Part shown: piece by piece, positions 56,301-63,871 of the stretch
Numbering within the stretch: the first letter of the stretch is position 1
How the letters are laid out: each line of letters begins with the position of its first letter
Source: Prevotellaceae bacterium
Lineage (GTDB): Bacteria > Bacteroidota > Bacteroidia > Bacteroidales > Paludibacteraceae
Direction of reading: 5' to 3'
Length of the DNA: 64,000 bases
NCBI GenBank assembly: GCA_020636675.1
Contig: JACJXK010000003.1
Span: 95,117 to 159,116 of the forward strand
Translations under genes and position numbers: made by a program
The notes under the pieces: model-generated
Seen by the model: only the letters and a program-made list of their open reading frames with translations
Database searches by the model: none
Told to the model about the DNA's origin: nothing

Positions 56301-57664
56301 CCATCTCCCAACGTAACAGAGAAGTCCATACAATCATGAGGTCGCAACATGGAAGGCTGTGACCGATTGCCAATTTTCGCACATATTGAAATAAAATCAT
56401 TTATTACAGACAAATTTAGTCTCCAATTATTCAGTTTTATCGGAAGATTCAAAAAACTATACGTCTGAACATTTCTATTCAAGAATATTTCAAACTCATA
56501 ATATGCTCGCTCATTCATATGCTTTTTGTAAGTAAAACAATAGCATTTGGAAAGAAGATCATAACTAAAAGAATAATCTTTCGATTTGTTATTTTCAGAA
56601 GTAAAACTACAAATGACATTGAAACCTTGCCTTACGTTTACAGAAAGGAATTCCTCTTCACTCATTTCATACAGAGTATTGATGGACAAGACAACAAAAT
56701 CATACGAATATTTTCTATAATAGATTCCATCACAAAAAGCATCACATTCAAGTATCTCTGCTTTTGTTATCCTATTTTTTTCGACACCGATTCTCGATAC
56801 ACATCTGTTGTTCTCATCTTCAACAAATATCGGAGACATCTCCCCTTTATGTATTGCCAGATACTTTTTCAACGTACTTTCCGTTCCTATTCCTTCTACA
56901 TAATACTCTCCTATATCATGAAGCTGTAGGGTAAACGGGGTACCAACTTTTGTATATATATGAAGATTCTTGATGGATTGGACAATCTTTGTCTTTTTTT
57001 CTTTCTTTCCCTTCAAAGGCATCTCTTTCCTATCCAACTGAAACACCACCCAACTAACTGGCTTTTCCTTCAACTCCACATCCTGCTTGCCATAAGCAGT
57101 CAATACAAGCGGCGCATCCGGCCTGACGGATACTCCATTAGATGTGCCGTTCGATTTTATGGAAAAGACTGGAAATGAGATGTCGGATTGCGGACTGGAC
57201 TTTTCCTTTGTTTTCAGTTGTTCATTCAAGAACTCTGCACTTAAAAGATTATTGTACAGGTAAACAGAGTCGATAGAAAAATCCGCAAAATCCGTATCGC
57301 AAACAGTTACCTTCTGCCCATGGTACAAAACAGTTATCTTACCTCCCAAAAAAGGACATTTCATCTCACTCTTTTCCGTCACGATAGACTTTTTTTCTCC
57401 TTCATAAAGAAATTTTTCCCATTTCGAAACGGAGGGAGAATAAAGACAGGGTTTTCCCTGTGCCTGATTTTTCTTGCAGGTAACAAACGGAGCCGTAGAT
57501 AGCTGGAACACATTATCTTCACTAACTGCGACCAACCTATTCTGCACCTTTACTTTCTGTTGCTTGGTCACCGTCAGTGCGCAAGGACTTGCCCCTTGGT
57601 CGCACATGCACAATGCACCGTCACACACCAAAAACAGACCTCTATTTTTATCATCAGTTGCCAT
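53348..57664 (-). CDS. Large DUF4280 (PAAR-like) effector with GH19-like and M23 peptidoglycan hydrolase domains
   Basis: 1438 residues, no signal peptide. Residues about 1-150 are a PAAR-like DUF4280 domain (FLVCDGALCMCDQGASPCAL, APFVTCKKNQAQGKPC, KCPFLGGKITVLYHGQ; Cys-rich), known as the tip or loading domain of contractile secretion effectors. About 180-950 are beta-rich Ig-like stretches without clear family. About 960-1180 resemble GH19 lysozyme/chitinase: IVFLAICAVETKLYSSSFE with the likely catalytic Glu (near 1010) and LFRGRGLIHLTYKSGYEKYS. About 1205-1400 are an M23/LytM peptidase: HQGVDLYALEGTPVYS with zinc ligands His and Asp, FVYYHLSEFYVKSGDPVKAGQEIGKSG, and GPHLHFEI. It should cut both glycan and peptide bonds of peptidoglycan. 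Its ATG directly abuts the stop of the 278-residue gene, and three lipoprotein genes follow. Confidence 0.85.
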   Translation of the reverse strand: MATDDKNRGLFLVCDGALCMCDQGASPCALTVTKQQKVKVQNRLVAVSEDNVFQLSTAPFVTCKKNQAQGKPCLYSPSVSKWEKFLYEGEKKSIVTEKSEMKCPFLGGKITVLYHGQKVTVCDTDFADFSIDSVYLYNNLLSAEFLNEQLKTKEKSSPQSDISFPVFSIKSNGTSNGVSVRPDAPLVLTAYGKQDVELKEKPVSWVVFQLDRKEMPLKGKKEKKTKIVQSIKNLHIYTKVGTPFTLQLHDIGEYYVEGIGTESTLKKYLAIHKGEMSPIFVEDENNRCVSRIGVEKNRITKAEILECDAFCDGIYYRKYSYDFVVLSINTLYEMSEEEFLSVNVRQGFNVICSFTSENNKSKDYSFSYDLLSKCYCFTYKKHMNERAYYEFEIFLNRNVQTYSFLNLPIKLNNWRLNLSVINDFISICAKIGNRSQPSMLRPHDCMDFSVTLGDGKVDLRDEIDFLKISWQKCRGNKVLLSSVGSRFMDNNPQTLQDGEYEAEVMVYANLSNCGLKMKGSDVNQYVYSYLVALNRVVDLSIQTKSGIVYKGVRYKLNVECLYQERSMDDAPLSVVDEQNEAVINMIGGLEKTVTFFEAKKHTLVAKMGDKTPQQTLEINVVEPKVETWEFCDEEERKIEKVSFSCGFRIHICVPAWGESIEKCNTYVHLWNDKQKKFICLEELKNPVSFDDSGCVFVDIQPQDPDFWKQQSVNIDGISTDELSVSFFLSNLPCMLQDLNFMECNGMSYYRASNSLVITNKLCLFGYFSGFYGNKQKSTMIYDEDFKITLYLLNITDSDREKLRLCLYENNKENDADDMIWQTDIPAPIKEDGRVDLALNCIKEKDHVGVSWQPRLFYFKVFSEGVLKYAYPSSQEDVYNMNITNDMDVEHDIRVVDKLRSYLWQLKVAKETSKNQCAALTHFAPVVIGEELTKGEKMKENTKCFCCRDFTVDEVKSMIKYLKGKEEIWEQKGCDVDDESWESFTRELNLAFRKYGISKCVQKIVFLAICAVETKLYSSSFEIPCGTKSSNSLFRGRGLIHLTYKSGYEKYSERLPGVDLTDTAHNQQYLLETNLHYVVDSGCVFFTNTQFKSDIKWNKDSIDENIKQRVKKFIASVSIKYHLSLNELALLMEGDDSGDEETYYFLINKLINGYGPKEKVDTPPNGWDTRKTYFNKLKEWFNYDKKVCKSIEKQFPTINKDWHDPIDNPCITVISQNGNDTPSNAAFGCRTKKGRFHQGVDLYALEGTPVYSCLDGRVVSAAMSNSGSGRSVVIEVHEERQLQIFRNRRRKYVPYYPLSYTVDEKTGIKKVNYPYETDDGPDFNANSDVIYFVYYHLSEFYVKSGDPVKAGQEIGKSGISGVSEGTKGPHLHFEIKSKNTYLDGLKNRCNPAFYVYYKEYDGKYDKKDGSDESRDYMSYLTKEEFEIQERRKEEGKLKE

Positions 57665-58501
57665 TTACTTCCTATTTACAGATAAATTAACTTCTTTTCC
57701 GAATTTCAAATTTTCATAATTAGCCTTTACGCAAACATCTATTTTAAAAGGGATTCCTTCCTGATCAAAGACACACTCTCCCTTCAAATCGACGTCGAGA
57801 CAGATGTCTTCTCTATTTTCAGACCCTAAATAAGACCGGATTGCCGCCATGTCCGATTTCTCATGATTCAAGCTTCCGGTCATCAACATCTTAAAGAATC
57901 CATTTTCCTCGGAAATCTGCCAATATTCGTCCATAATAGATTGGGCGTCGCCAAGAAAATTCGGAATCTCCCTATTACAGAAATAGTCATTAGACTCTCC
58001 ATAATCACGGTAATAGCCGTGCAATAGATATCGGAAAAACATATTTCTTCGCAACATACGCAACAAACCGGACTCATCATCAAATATAGAATCCGACTTC
58101 CGGATTATGGATTGAATGACATCCGTTACATTTTTCTCCCCCGTAAAACAAGCGTCCAAACAGATCTTGCAGTTCTCCCAATTTTCCCTTATGGCAGAAT
58201 AGTTACCAAAAGCACCTATTTCTCCTTCCTGGGACAAGAGAAACGACACCTCATCAGTCGCCTCCGCCATCTTTCTGAAGTATTGTTCCATCCGGTTCGA
58301 ACTAATCTTTTTACCATCCAAACGCCGTTCCTGTATATGGATATCAACGGAACCTTCCTCATTCGAGTTCCAAACAGAAACCACTTCTTCCGCCACTTCT
58401 TTCTTTGACAGAATTTCTTGTGACGAATATGTTCTCAGAGACTTATTTACCGAATAGATATAATTCTTACGTTCTCCTTTAGTACCCAAACATAGCTTCA
58501 T
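57665..58501 (-). CDS. Unknown protein upstream of the effector, possible adaptor or chaperone
   Basis: 278 residues, cytoplasmic by absence of a signal peptide. Mostly charged and mixed alpha/beta: KKEVAEEVVSVWNSNEEGSVDIHIQERRLDGKKISSNRMEQYFRKM, a Tyr/Phe-rich helical centre (RRNMFFRYLLHGYYRDYG), and a strand-rich end (DICLDVDLKGECVFDQEGIPFKIDVCVKANYEN). No family is recognised. Its TAA is followed at once by the effector ATG, so the two are translationally coupled; a loading or folding partner for the DUF4280 protein is a reasonable guess and nothing more. Confidence 0.6.
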   Translation of the reverse strand: MKLCLGTKGERKNYIYSVNKSLRTYSSQEILSKKEVAEEVVSVWNSNEEGSVDIHIQERRLDGKKISSNRMEQYFRKMAEATDEVSFLLSQEGEIGAFGNYSAIRENWENCKICLDACFTGEKNVTDVIQSIIRKSDSIFDDESGLLRMLRRNMFFRYLLHGYYRDYGESNDYFCNREIPNFLGDAQSIMDEYWQISEENGFFKMLMTGSLNHEKSDMAAIRSYLGSENREDICLDVDLKGECVFDQEGIPFKIDVCVKANYENLKFGKEVNLSVNRK

Positions 58502-58991
58502 AATAAAAGTTATACTTCTCTATTTATAAACCGATAAAAAACAAAAACTTGTACGGACAAACAACTACCTCTTTTTGATTTCCCAGTCATTCTTATATCA
58601 AACAAACACATAAATTCATAAGAACATAAGTTAAGCTATCCCATAAGAAACATATTGCATCCGCCAGCCCATAATTAAAATTACGGACAGAAATATTTAT
58701 GCAACAAAAGTAACAAAAATAAACAAACAAGCAAATACGGAACGGCAAACTATCAGAATAGTTTATGCAAAGAAATCCTGTTTGCCAAAAAACTTTTGCC
58801 CGAAAATCTACGACAACGAAATACCTTGGCGCATTTCGATGAAATGCCATCCCGTCTTTCATCCTTTATTCTACAAATAGATTATCCCTACGGGATATTT
58901 TGCTGACGACAATCTGATGAAAATCTACCATACAAGATGTTTTGAAACTTGCCAAGTTATTTTCTAATGAGTAGTAAATCCAGAATTTGGG
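58502..58991. other. AT-rich intergenic region between effector module and restriction operon
   Basis: About 490 bp with no supported gene. It contains repeat type B copy 2 (58858-58954) and a type-A-like block near 58800-58850. The effector operon promoter should lie near 58510-58700, but no TAnnTTTG with good spacing was seen. Confidence 0.5.
58858..58954. repeat. Dispersed intergenic repeat, type B, copy 2
   Basis: Related to 26366-26469 through the blocks CATCCTTT, ATAGATTAT, GGGATATTTTGCTGACGA, GAAAATC, CCATACAA and TTTTGAAACTTGCCAAG. Confidence 0.6.
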
Positions 58992-60731
58992 TCATATTAT
59001 ATTACTCATTATCCTACCTAAAATAGTATCTGCATATGTATCAAACATATTTAATCTTATAGGTATATATTGCGGAAGACTCTGCAGAAACTCCAATTCA
59101 AATACAAGTCTTGGATCCTTATCCATACTTTCGGGATGAATTTCAGCCTTATTTCCTATTCGAGCTATATGAATAAGATATAAATCACGAATGCCTTTTC
59201 CTTTGATATATGGCATGAAGTAATACAATTTATTCAAAGCAATGGTAGACGGGAATGACTTGGTCTTGCCTGTATAATAAATTTTAGACTGACCACCATC
59301 AAGAAAATATTCAGAATTATCGGGTTTAACAAAACCCACAAGAACATTCTTGGACAACTCTAATTTGAATGTTTTCTTGACAGGATTACATTTCAAATCA
59401 CCGTTCATCTCATCGAACAAATTCAGACTCAATTTCGGTTGGGCCTCACGTTTGCAATCTATTGGATGAGTTGATATAGGTTCTTTACCATAGATAAATC
59501 TATAAAGACTTTTGCCAATCTGCTGGACAACACCACAAACTAATGCATTTCCCATAAGGAAGGCTCTGCGACCATCTGACACATCTGGATGACAGGTGTG
59601 ATTGTCTGGAAACATATTGAGACGTTCTAATTCAAGAGGAATCAATCTGCGATAACGACCAGAAGTGGTTAGTACTACGTGCTTAAATCTTGAAGCAGAA
59701 GCACCACCTTCACCAGTAATGATTGTTCTTGATGGTTTATCTAATGAATCAGGAAAACTCATACCACCTTCAGAGAAAACGTATTTGAATCCTTCTTTTG
59801 ATGTTCTTTCTATCTTCTTTGCACCTTTTTCATATTCCCATCTTGCAACGTCTTCTTTCGAAATGAAAAACTCTTCCGGGACAAGAGACTCATCTACAAT
59901 ATTACCTCCAAGAGTTAACTGGGTTCCTTCATATACCGCAGTAGCATCAACGGAAAACACATGGCGATTTCGCATAATACCCGCATCGCCAAATGGGCTC
60001 TCCTTTACTCCCTTATTAAAATTATCAGAAACGTCTTTTATTGACCCTTCTATGTCAAAAGATGATACACATTTATCTTTTTGTTCAAAAGGAAACGCCT
60101 TAGCCAACACACCATCATAAAGCATCCAATCCTCAAGCTTTTCGATTTTCGTATTTACTACAGATCCTTCATGATAACCAACTATGTATGTACGGCGGCG
60201 ACGTTGTGGCATACCATACTCTGCAGCGTTAATAACTCTCCATTCAACGGTATAGCCCAAATCAGCAAGAGAAGCGAGGATTATAGCAAAGTCACGACCT
60301 CTTTGTTTTGCAGGTGAACCTAACAACCGGTCCACATTCTCAAAGAAAACATAGTTAGGTCGATTCTCTCCTTTTTCTTCCAATATTCGATAAATTTGCC
60401 ACCAAAGTACACCTTTCTTCCCCTCTATACCACCAGATTTGCTTAATGTGGAAGCTACGGAATAGTCTTGACATGGAAAACCGCCAACCAATAAATCGTG
60501 ATTGGGAATCATTTCTGTATCAATTGTATTAATATCTTGATTACAGTGTCCTTTAGAACCAAATCTAGCCCTATAAACTAAAGAAGCATCTTGGTGCGTG
60601 GTGGATGGCTCCCATTGGTTGTTCCAAATGGTTTCAAATGAGTCGGAAGCACCTTCAAGCCCGATGCGGAAACCTCCTACACCGGCAAAAAGTTCTGCAA
60701 CTCTTATCTTATCATCATTATTTCTAGACAT
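58992..60731 (-). CDS. DNA cytosine-5 methyltransferase of a Sau3AI-like system
   Basis: 579 residues. Motifs: I RVAELFAGVGGFRIGLEG, IV DLLVGGFPCQDYSVAST with catalytic Cys (near 86), VI FFENVDRLL, VIII AAEYGMPQRRRRTYIVG, and IX/X RRLIPLELERLNMFPDNHT and RRAFLMGNALVCGVVQQIG. Beyond motif X about 150 residues form an extra C-terminal domain (FDEMNGDLKCNPVKKTFKLELSKNVLVGF...), absent from small C5 enzymes. It protects the target of the nuclease encoded 7 bp upstream; GATC is expected from that partner but not shown by the sequence. Confidence 0.9.
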   Translation of the reverse strand: MSRNNDDKIRVAELFAGVGGFRIGLEGASDSFETIWNNQWEPSTTHQDASLVYRARFGSKGHCNQDINTIDTEMIPNHDLLVGGFPCQDYSVASTLSKSGGIEGKKGVLWWQIYRILEEKGENRPNYVFFENVDRLLGSPAKQRGRDFAIILASLADLGYTVEWRVINAAEYGMPQRRRRTYIVGYHEGSVVNTKIEKLEDWMLYDGVLAKAFPFEQKDKCVSSFDIEGSIKDVSDNFNKGVKESPFGDAGIMRNRHVFSVDATAVYEGTQLTLGGNIVDESLVPEEFFISKEDVARWEYEKGAKKIERTSKEGFKYVFSEGGMSFPDSLDKPSRTIITGEGGASASRFKHVVLTTSGRYRRLIPLELERLNMFPDNHTCHPDVSDGRRAFLMGNALVCGVVQQIGKSLYRFIYGKEPISTHPIDCKREAQPKLSLNLFDEMNGDLKCNPVKKTFKLELSKNVLVGFVKPDNSEYFLDGGQSKIYYTGKTKSFPSTIALNKLYYFMPYIKGKGIRDLYLIHIARIGNKAEIHPESMDKDPRLVFELEFLQSLPQYIPIRLNMFDTYADTILGRIMSNII

Positions 60732-60738
60732 ATTCTAT

Positions 60739-62334
60739 TTAGATATATGGAATTTCTTGTAATTTATCTGCGATATACGAACCTTTCAGCCAAAAATATT
60801 GAGGAAGCATTCGAATACCATTGACACACTCTGTTCTTGTCTTTTCCGTTGACACAGAAGCTCCTCCACGGAAAAACACCTTATAATTGGAACTTTTCGG
60901 AAAATTAGGAGCGCCGACATATGACCCACTTTTGTTGACTAGCTTATTGCCTTTCTCATCATATTCAAAAACCCATTCCAATTCATTGCGATGGATTAAA
61001 TTTCTAGAATCCACCCATGTCCGTTCAACTTCATCCTTAATAAACTCGTCATCAAAAGCAAATCTTTTGAAACCCTCAAATGTAGTAAGACAACTTTCAC
61101 GACATGACCTCATTTCATATTCGTTTTTAGTTTCATTATTTCTTTGTGGTTTCAAGTTACCTCTTTCGCAAAAGATCGGACAAAGAAAACTATGCTCACA
61201 AAAATAATCATACACTTCTGATTCTATGAAATCGATATCTCTATCTTTCCATTCATCAAAATCTATATGTTTAAGCTTCATATCTTCCGTTCTGCCACCT
61301 TTAGGTGTTATCGATATAGTCTTTGCTATAATACCAGCCTTAGTGAAATCTGAAATTTGGTTCAATTGTCTACAATCTGCACCAAACATTTTGATGACGC
61401 ACTGTGCGGTAAAGTTTTTTGCGCTTATTTCCGTGTCAATGTGTAATAATTCTTTCAATTCTGTTAATGTCTTACCTCTATACTCATCACTTAGCCTATG
61501 ACATCTGTCATCTAATTGCGCATAACTGGAAAAGGATTCCTTAAGTTCAACCTCGCAATTTGTTCTGCTCCGATTAAAATGCCCACGTACAATATAGTCA
61601 ACAAAAGTTTGCTTCAATCTATATCTTGGTTTTTGATAAGACCCTGTCGGCTTCTTTTTAAATCCGGGAACCAATTCTATTAGCAACAAATTAGGTCGCA
61701 AAACATGCGTAAAACCTTCCAAATGTTTATAACGATTCTCCATATCAGGATACTCATTATAAATATCTTGAAGATAATCACGTACTATTTCCCAATCAGA
61801 TTGTAATTTGCTTCTTTCATTATCTGAAAAAGTATTGTAACAATAGTCCACAATTTGGAATTCTGCATAAGCAGACGCAGGCACAACGCTGTAAGATTTA
61901 TATTCATAAAACACAATCAGAATACGCTCTGCTTTCTCCCAAAAATGAGATGTCAGAAAGTCGGTTTGTATAGTTGGCGCAAAGGTCACTCCAGTGATGC
62001 TGATTCCTTCTTTTGCACCAAGGTAAACGTTATACGATGCACCGATTTCCCCCTTCGTGTTCTTTAAATCGCACTTGGGAACTCGAACGCCAGTTGTTTT
62101 CAACTCTGTAAGTTGACCATCTATCTCAATATCACATTCTTGATTACTATCACGAGAATAACCAAAGACCGATTGTTCAACAACATCACCTGCTATGCCG
62201 GTAATCTTTTCGCTTTTTTCGGTTCTAGCGAATTGATTTGACTTATCAACAGATCCAAGAGTCTTGCCCCTAACTCCTTCTAGAAGTTGATATACGTATT
62301 CTCTTGTATATTTTCTATCGTCAGATACTGCCAT
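60739..62334 (-). CDS. Sau3AI/MutH-type restriction endonuclease
   Basis: 531 residues, the two-domain Sau3AI plan. N-terminal MutH-like catalytic domain: GIAGDVVEQSVFGYSRDSNQECDIEIDGQLTELKTTGVR, giving the Asp68 ... Glu78-x-Lys80 core. The C-terminal half repeats a MutH-like pattern without catalysis (GKTLTELKELLHIDTEISAKNFTAQCVIKMFG ... AGIIAKTISITPKGG) and serves in Sau3AI for DNA binding and looping. Known members cut at GATC. The frame is intact. It is the middle gene of XRE-nuclease-methylase, with gaps of 5 and 7 bp. Confidence 0.88.
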   Translation of the reverse strand: MAVSDDRKYTREYVYQLLEGVRGKTLGSVDKSNQFARTEKSEKITGIAGDVVEQSVFGYSRDSNQECDIEIDGQLTELKTTGVRVPKCDLKNTKGEIGASYNVYLGAKEGISITGVTFAPTIQTDFLTSHFWEKAERILIVFYEYKSYSVVPASAYAEFQIVDYCYNTFSDNERSKLQSDWEIVRDYLQDIYNEYPDMENRYKHLEGFTHVLRPNLLLIELVPGFKKKPTGSYQKPRYRLKQTFVDYIVRGHFNRSRTNCEVELKESFSSYAQLDDRCHRLSDEYRGKTLTELKELLHIDTEISAKNFTAQCVIKMFGADCRQLNQISDFTKAGIIAKTISITPKGGRTEDMKLKHIDFDEWKDRDIDFIESEVYDYFCEHSFLCPIFCERGNLKPQRNNETKNEYEMRSCRESCLTTFEGFKRFAFDDEFIKDEVERTWVDSRNLIHRNELEWVFEYDEKGNKLVNKSGSYVGAPNFPKSSNYKVFFRGGASVSTEKTRTECVNGIRMLPQYFWLKGSYIADKLQEIPYI

Positions 62335-62339
62335 AATAT

Positions 62340-62528
62340 TTATTCGGATTCTTTAATTAGGTCCGCAACCCGAACATTAAGACATTTGGCTATTTCGACA
62401 ATTGTTTCAAAATCGGACTGTACTATATAACTAACTGTGCGATTAGACTTTTCTAATTGACATGTTATCCATATGCCTGTATTTAGACTCTCAGCAAGCA
62501 CTATCTTTATTCGATTCAATATTGGCAT
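62340..62528 (-). CDS. XRE-family HTH regulator of the restriction operon
   Basis: 62 residues. A helix-turn-helix of Cro/C1 type: NRIKIVLAESLNTGIWITCQLEKSNRTVSYIVQ, then FETIVEIAKCLNVRVADLI. Short XRE proteins in front of restriction genes usually delay nuclease expression after entry into a new host (C proteins) and bind their own promoter, here probably just upstream of 62528. Confidence 0.85.
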   Translation of the reverse strand: MPILNRIKIVLAESLNTGIWITCQLEKSNRTVSYIVQSDFETIVEIAKCLNVRVADLIKESE

Positions 62529-62555
62529 ATGAAGTAAAACCTTTTAATTCTCATG

Positions 62556-62563
62556 CAAAGGTA
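62556..62563 (-). promoter_or_regulatory. Probable -7 element of the Sau3AI-like operon
   Basis: The minus strand reads TACCTTTG (TAnnTTTG), 28 bases before the regulator ATG. The regulator may bind here; no clear operator repeat was identified. Confidence 0.55.
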
Positions 62564-62848
62564 TAGAAAAAAAATGGTTATAATATTCGATATAAGCTAT
62601 TGAAAAAAATTCTGTTTATCCTATAAATCCTGTCCAAGAATATTGATTGGATGGAGGGATTGATTGGATTGAAAAGTAAACACACAGTATGTGAACTTCA
62701 GCAATTTGTTTTTTCAACAATCACTAATTCAAACGAAAAACAACAGATTTTAATACATATACAGAATCTCAAGCATTGCTAATACAGACAATTTTGGCAT
62801 TAAAAGAGTATGTGTCAACACAAAGACGAGCATTGTAACCGACAAATA
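62564..62848. other. AT-rich gap between restriction operon and GIY-YIG gene
   Basis: About 285 bp with no coding frame, RNA or repeat that I can support. Confidence 0.4.
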
Positions 62849-62897
62849 AGAAAAGAGCCGCATCAACTCTGCTTTTGAGTATTGACACGACTCTTTC
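62849..62897 (-). terminator. Terminator of the GIY-YIG gene
   Basis: A two-level hairpin: outer AAGAGCCG / CGACTCTT and inner CAACTC / GAGTATTG. The minus strand ends GGCTCTTTTCTTATTT. It is about 100 bp past the stop. Confidence 0.6.
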
Positions 62898-62998
62898 TAT
62901 TGTTGGTACGGATTCTGGTTTCTTTCAGATTAGAAGAGAGATTGCCTTCCCTAAAGTTAAAATCAGAAGGCTACCACACCTCCCTGTTCTTTTATGCT

Positions 62999-63859
62999 TC
63001 ATTCTTCCCTTGCTATCCTTTTGCATTCGTTACGCAACACCGTCAGTTCCGGCATAGCCGCAGGATTCTTTGCCAGATTAAGCAACGGCAGATATTTACG
63101 TATCAGACCATTTTCTGCCACCTCCTGATTGCCGGAGAAAGAGATATAGTTAACCATCAGGTTCTCATTTATCCATGCGATGATCTTCATCTCGTCTGAA
63201 GGCGAGAACGTATAATTATTCTGATTGCTGCGGCCTATTAACGAACCGATCTGTGGCCTATAGCCAAGCACGGCTCCTATGCTACGGAAAAATGTGCCAG
63301 GTCCCTTTGCCCGCAGCTCCTGCCCCAGGAAACGCTTCCGTAAACTTTGCGAAGCGATGCCTATATAGATGATGTTATGCCCCCTCTCTTTCAATCTTTC
63401 CGAGAATGGCGCAGGCAATTTACCATCCTCCCTGATACGGATGCAATACAAACCAGGCGTTGACGGCACATTTGCTTCGGAGAGCGTACCTGCCGAAACG
63501 AACTTGGTCTCGTCCATAAGCTGATTCTCTTCAAATTCAATATCGGAAGGAACAGATGGATTCAAGAAAGCCATTATGTCATCTATCGAAGATGATTTGT
63601 CTGACTTAGGCACAGAGGAAACTAAAGCCTGCCCCTGCACACCATCGCCATTTTTCAGAAAAACCGAAGAGCCATCTCGTTCAAAAAACTGAGGATAGTT
63701 CTTCGTCCGCCCATGAATCTGAAACGGCAAGATGAGCGACTTGTCTTTCTTCTCGTACCATTTGTTAACGTTCAATATGTCAGCGATTTCGGATGTCGTC
63801 TTCGGACTACCGTACTCTTGCAATACTTTTATGATAGCTTCGTGTAGTGTCATGCTCAA
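62999..63859 (-). CDS. HARE-HTH plus GIY-YIG nuclease-like protein, probable defence gene
   Basis: 286 residues. N-terminal HARE (HB1/ASXL) winged helix: MTLHEAIIKVLQEYGSPKTTSEIADILNVNKWYEKKD and GRTKNYPQFFERDGSSVFL (about 1-70), known to be fused to restriction enzymes and modified-DNA readers. After a linker the C-terminal half is GIY-YIG-like: TPGLYCIRI (136-141), NIIYIGIASQSLRKRFLGQELRAK (163-184, with the Arg of the motif) and a late Glu/Asn region (ENLMVNYISFSGNQEVAENGLIRKYLPLLN). The spacing between GLY and YIG is longer than the minimum. It could cut modified or foreign DNA. Proximity to the Sau3AI-like operon suggests a defence island. Confidence 0.7.
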   Translation of the reverse strand: MSMTLHEAIIKVLQEYGSPKTTSEIADILNVNKWYEKKDKSLILPFQIHGRTKNYPQFFERDGSSVFLKNGDGVQGQALVSSVPKSDKSSSIDDIMAFLNPSVPSDIEFEENQLMDETKFVSAGTLSEANVPSTPGLYCIRIREDGKLPAPFSERLKERGHNIIYIGIASQSLRKRFLGQELRAKGPGTFFRSIGAVLGYRPQIGSLIGRSNQNNYTFSPSDEMKIIAWINENLMVNYISFSGNQEVAENGLIRKYLPLLNLAKNPAAMPELTVLRNECKRIAREE

Positions 63860-63871
63860 TAAATTTTTAGA

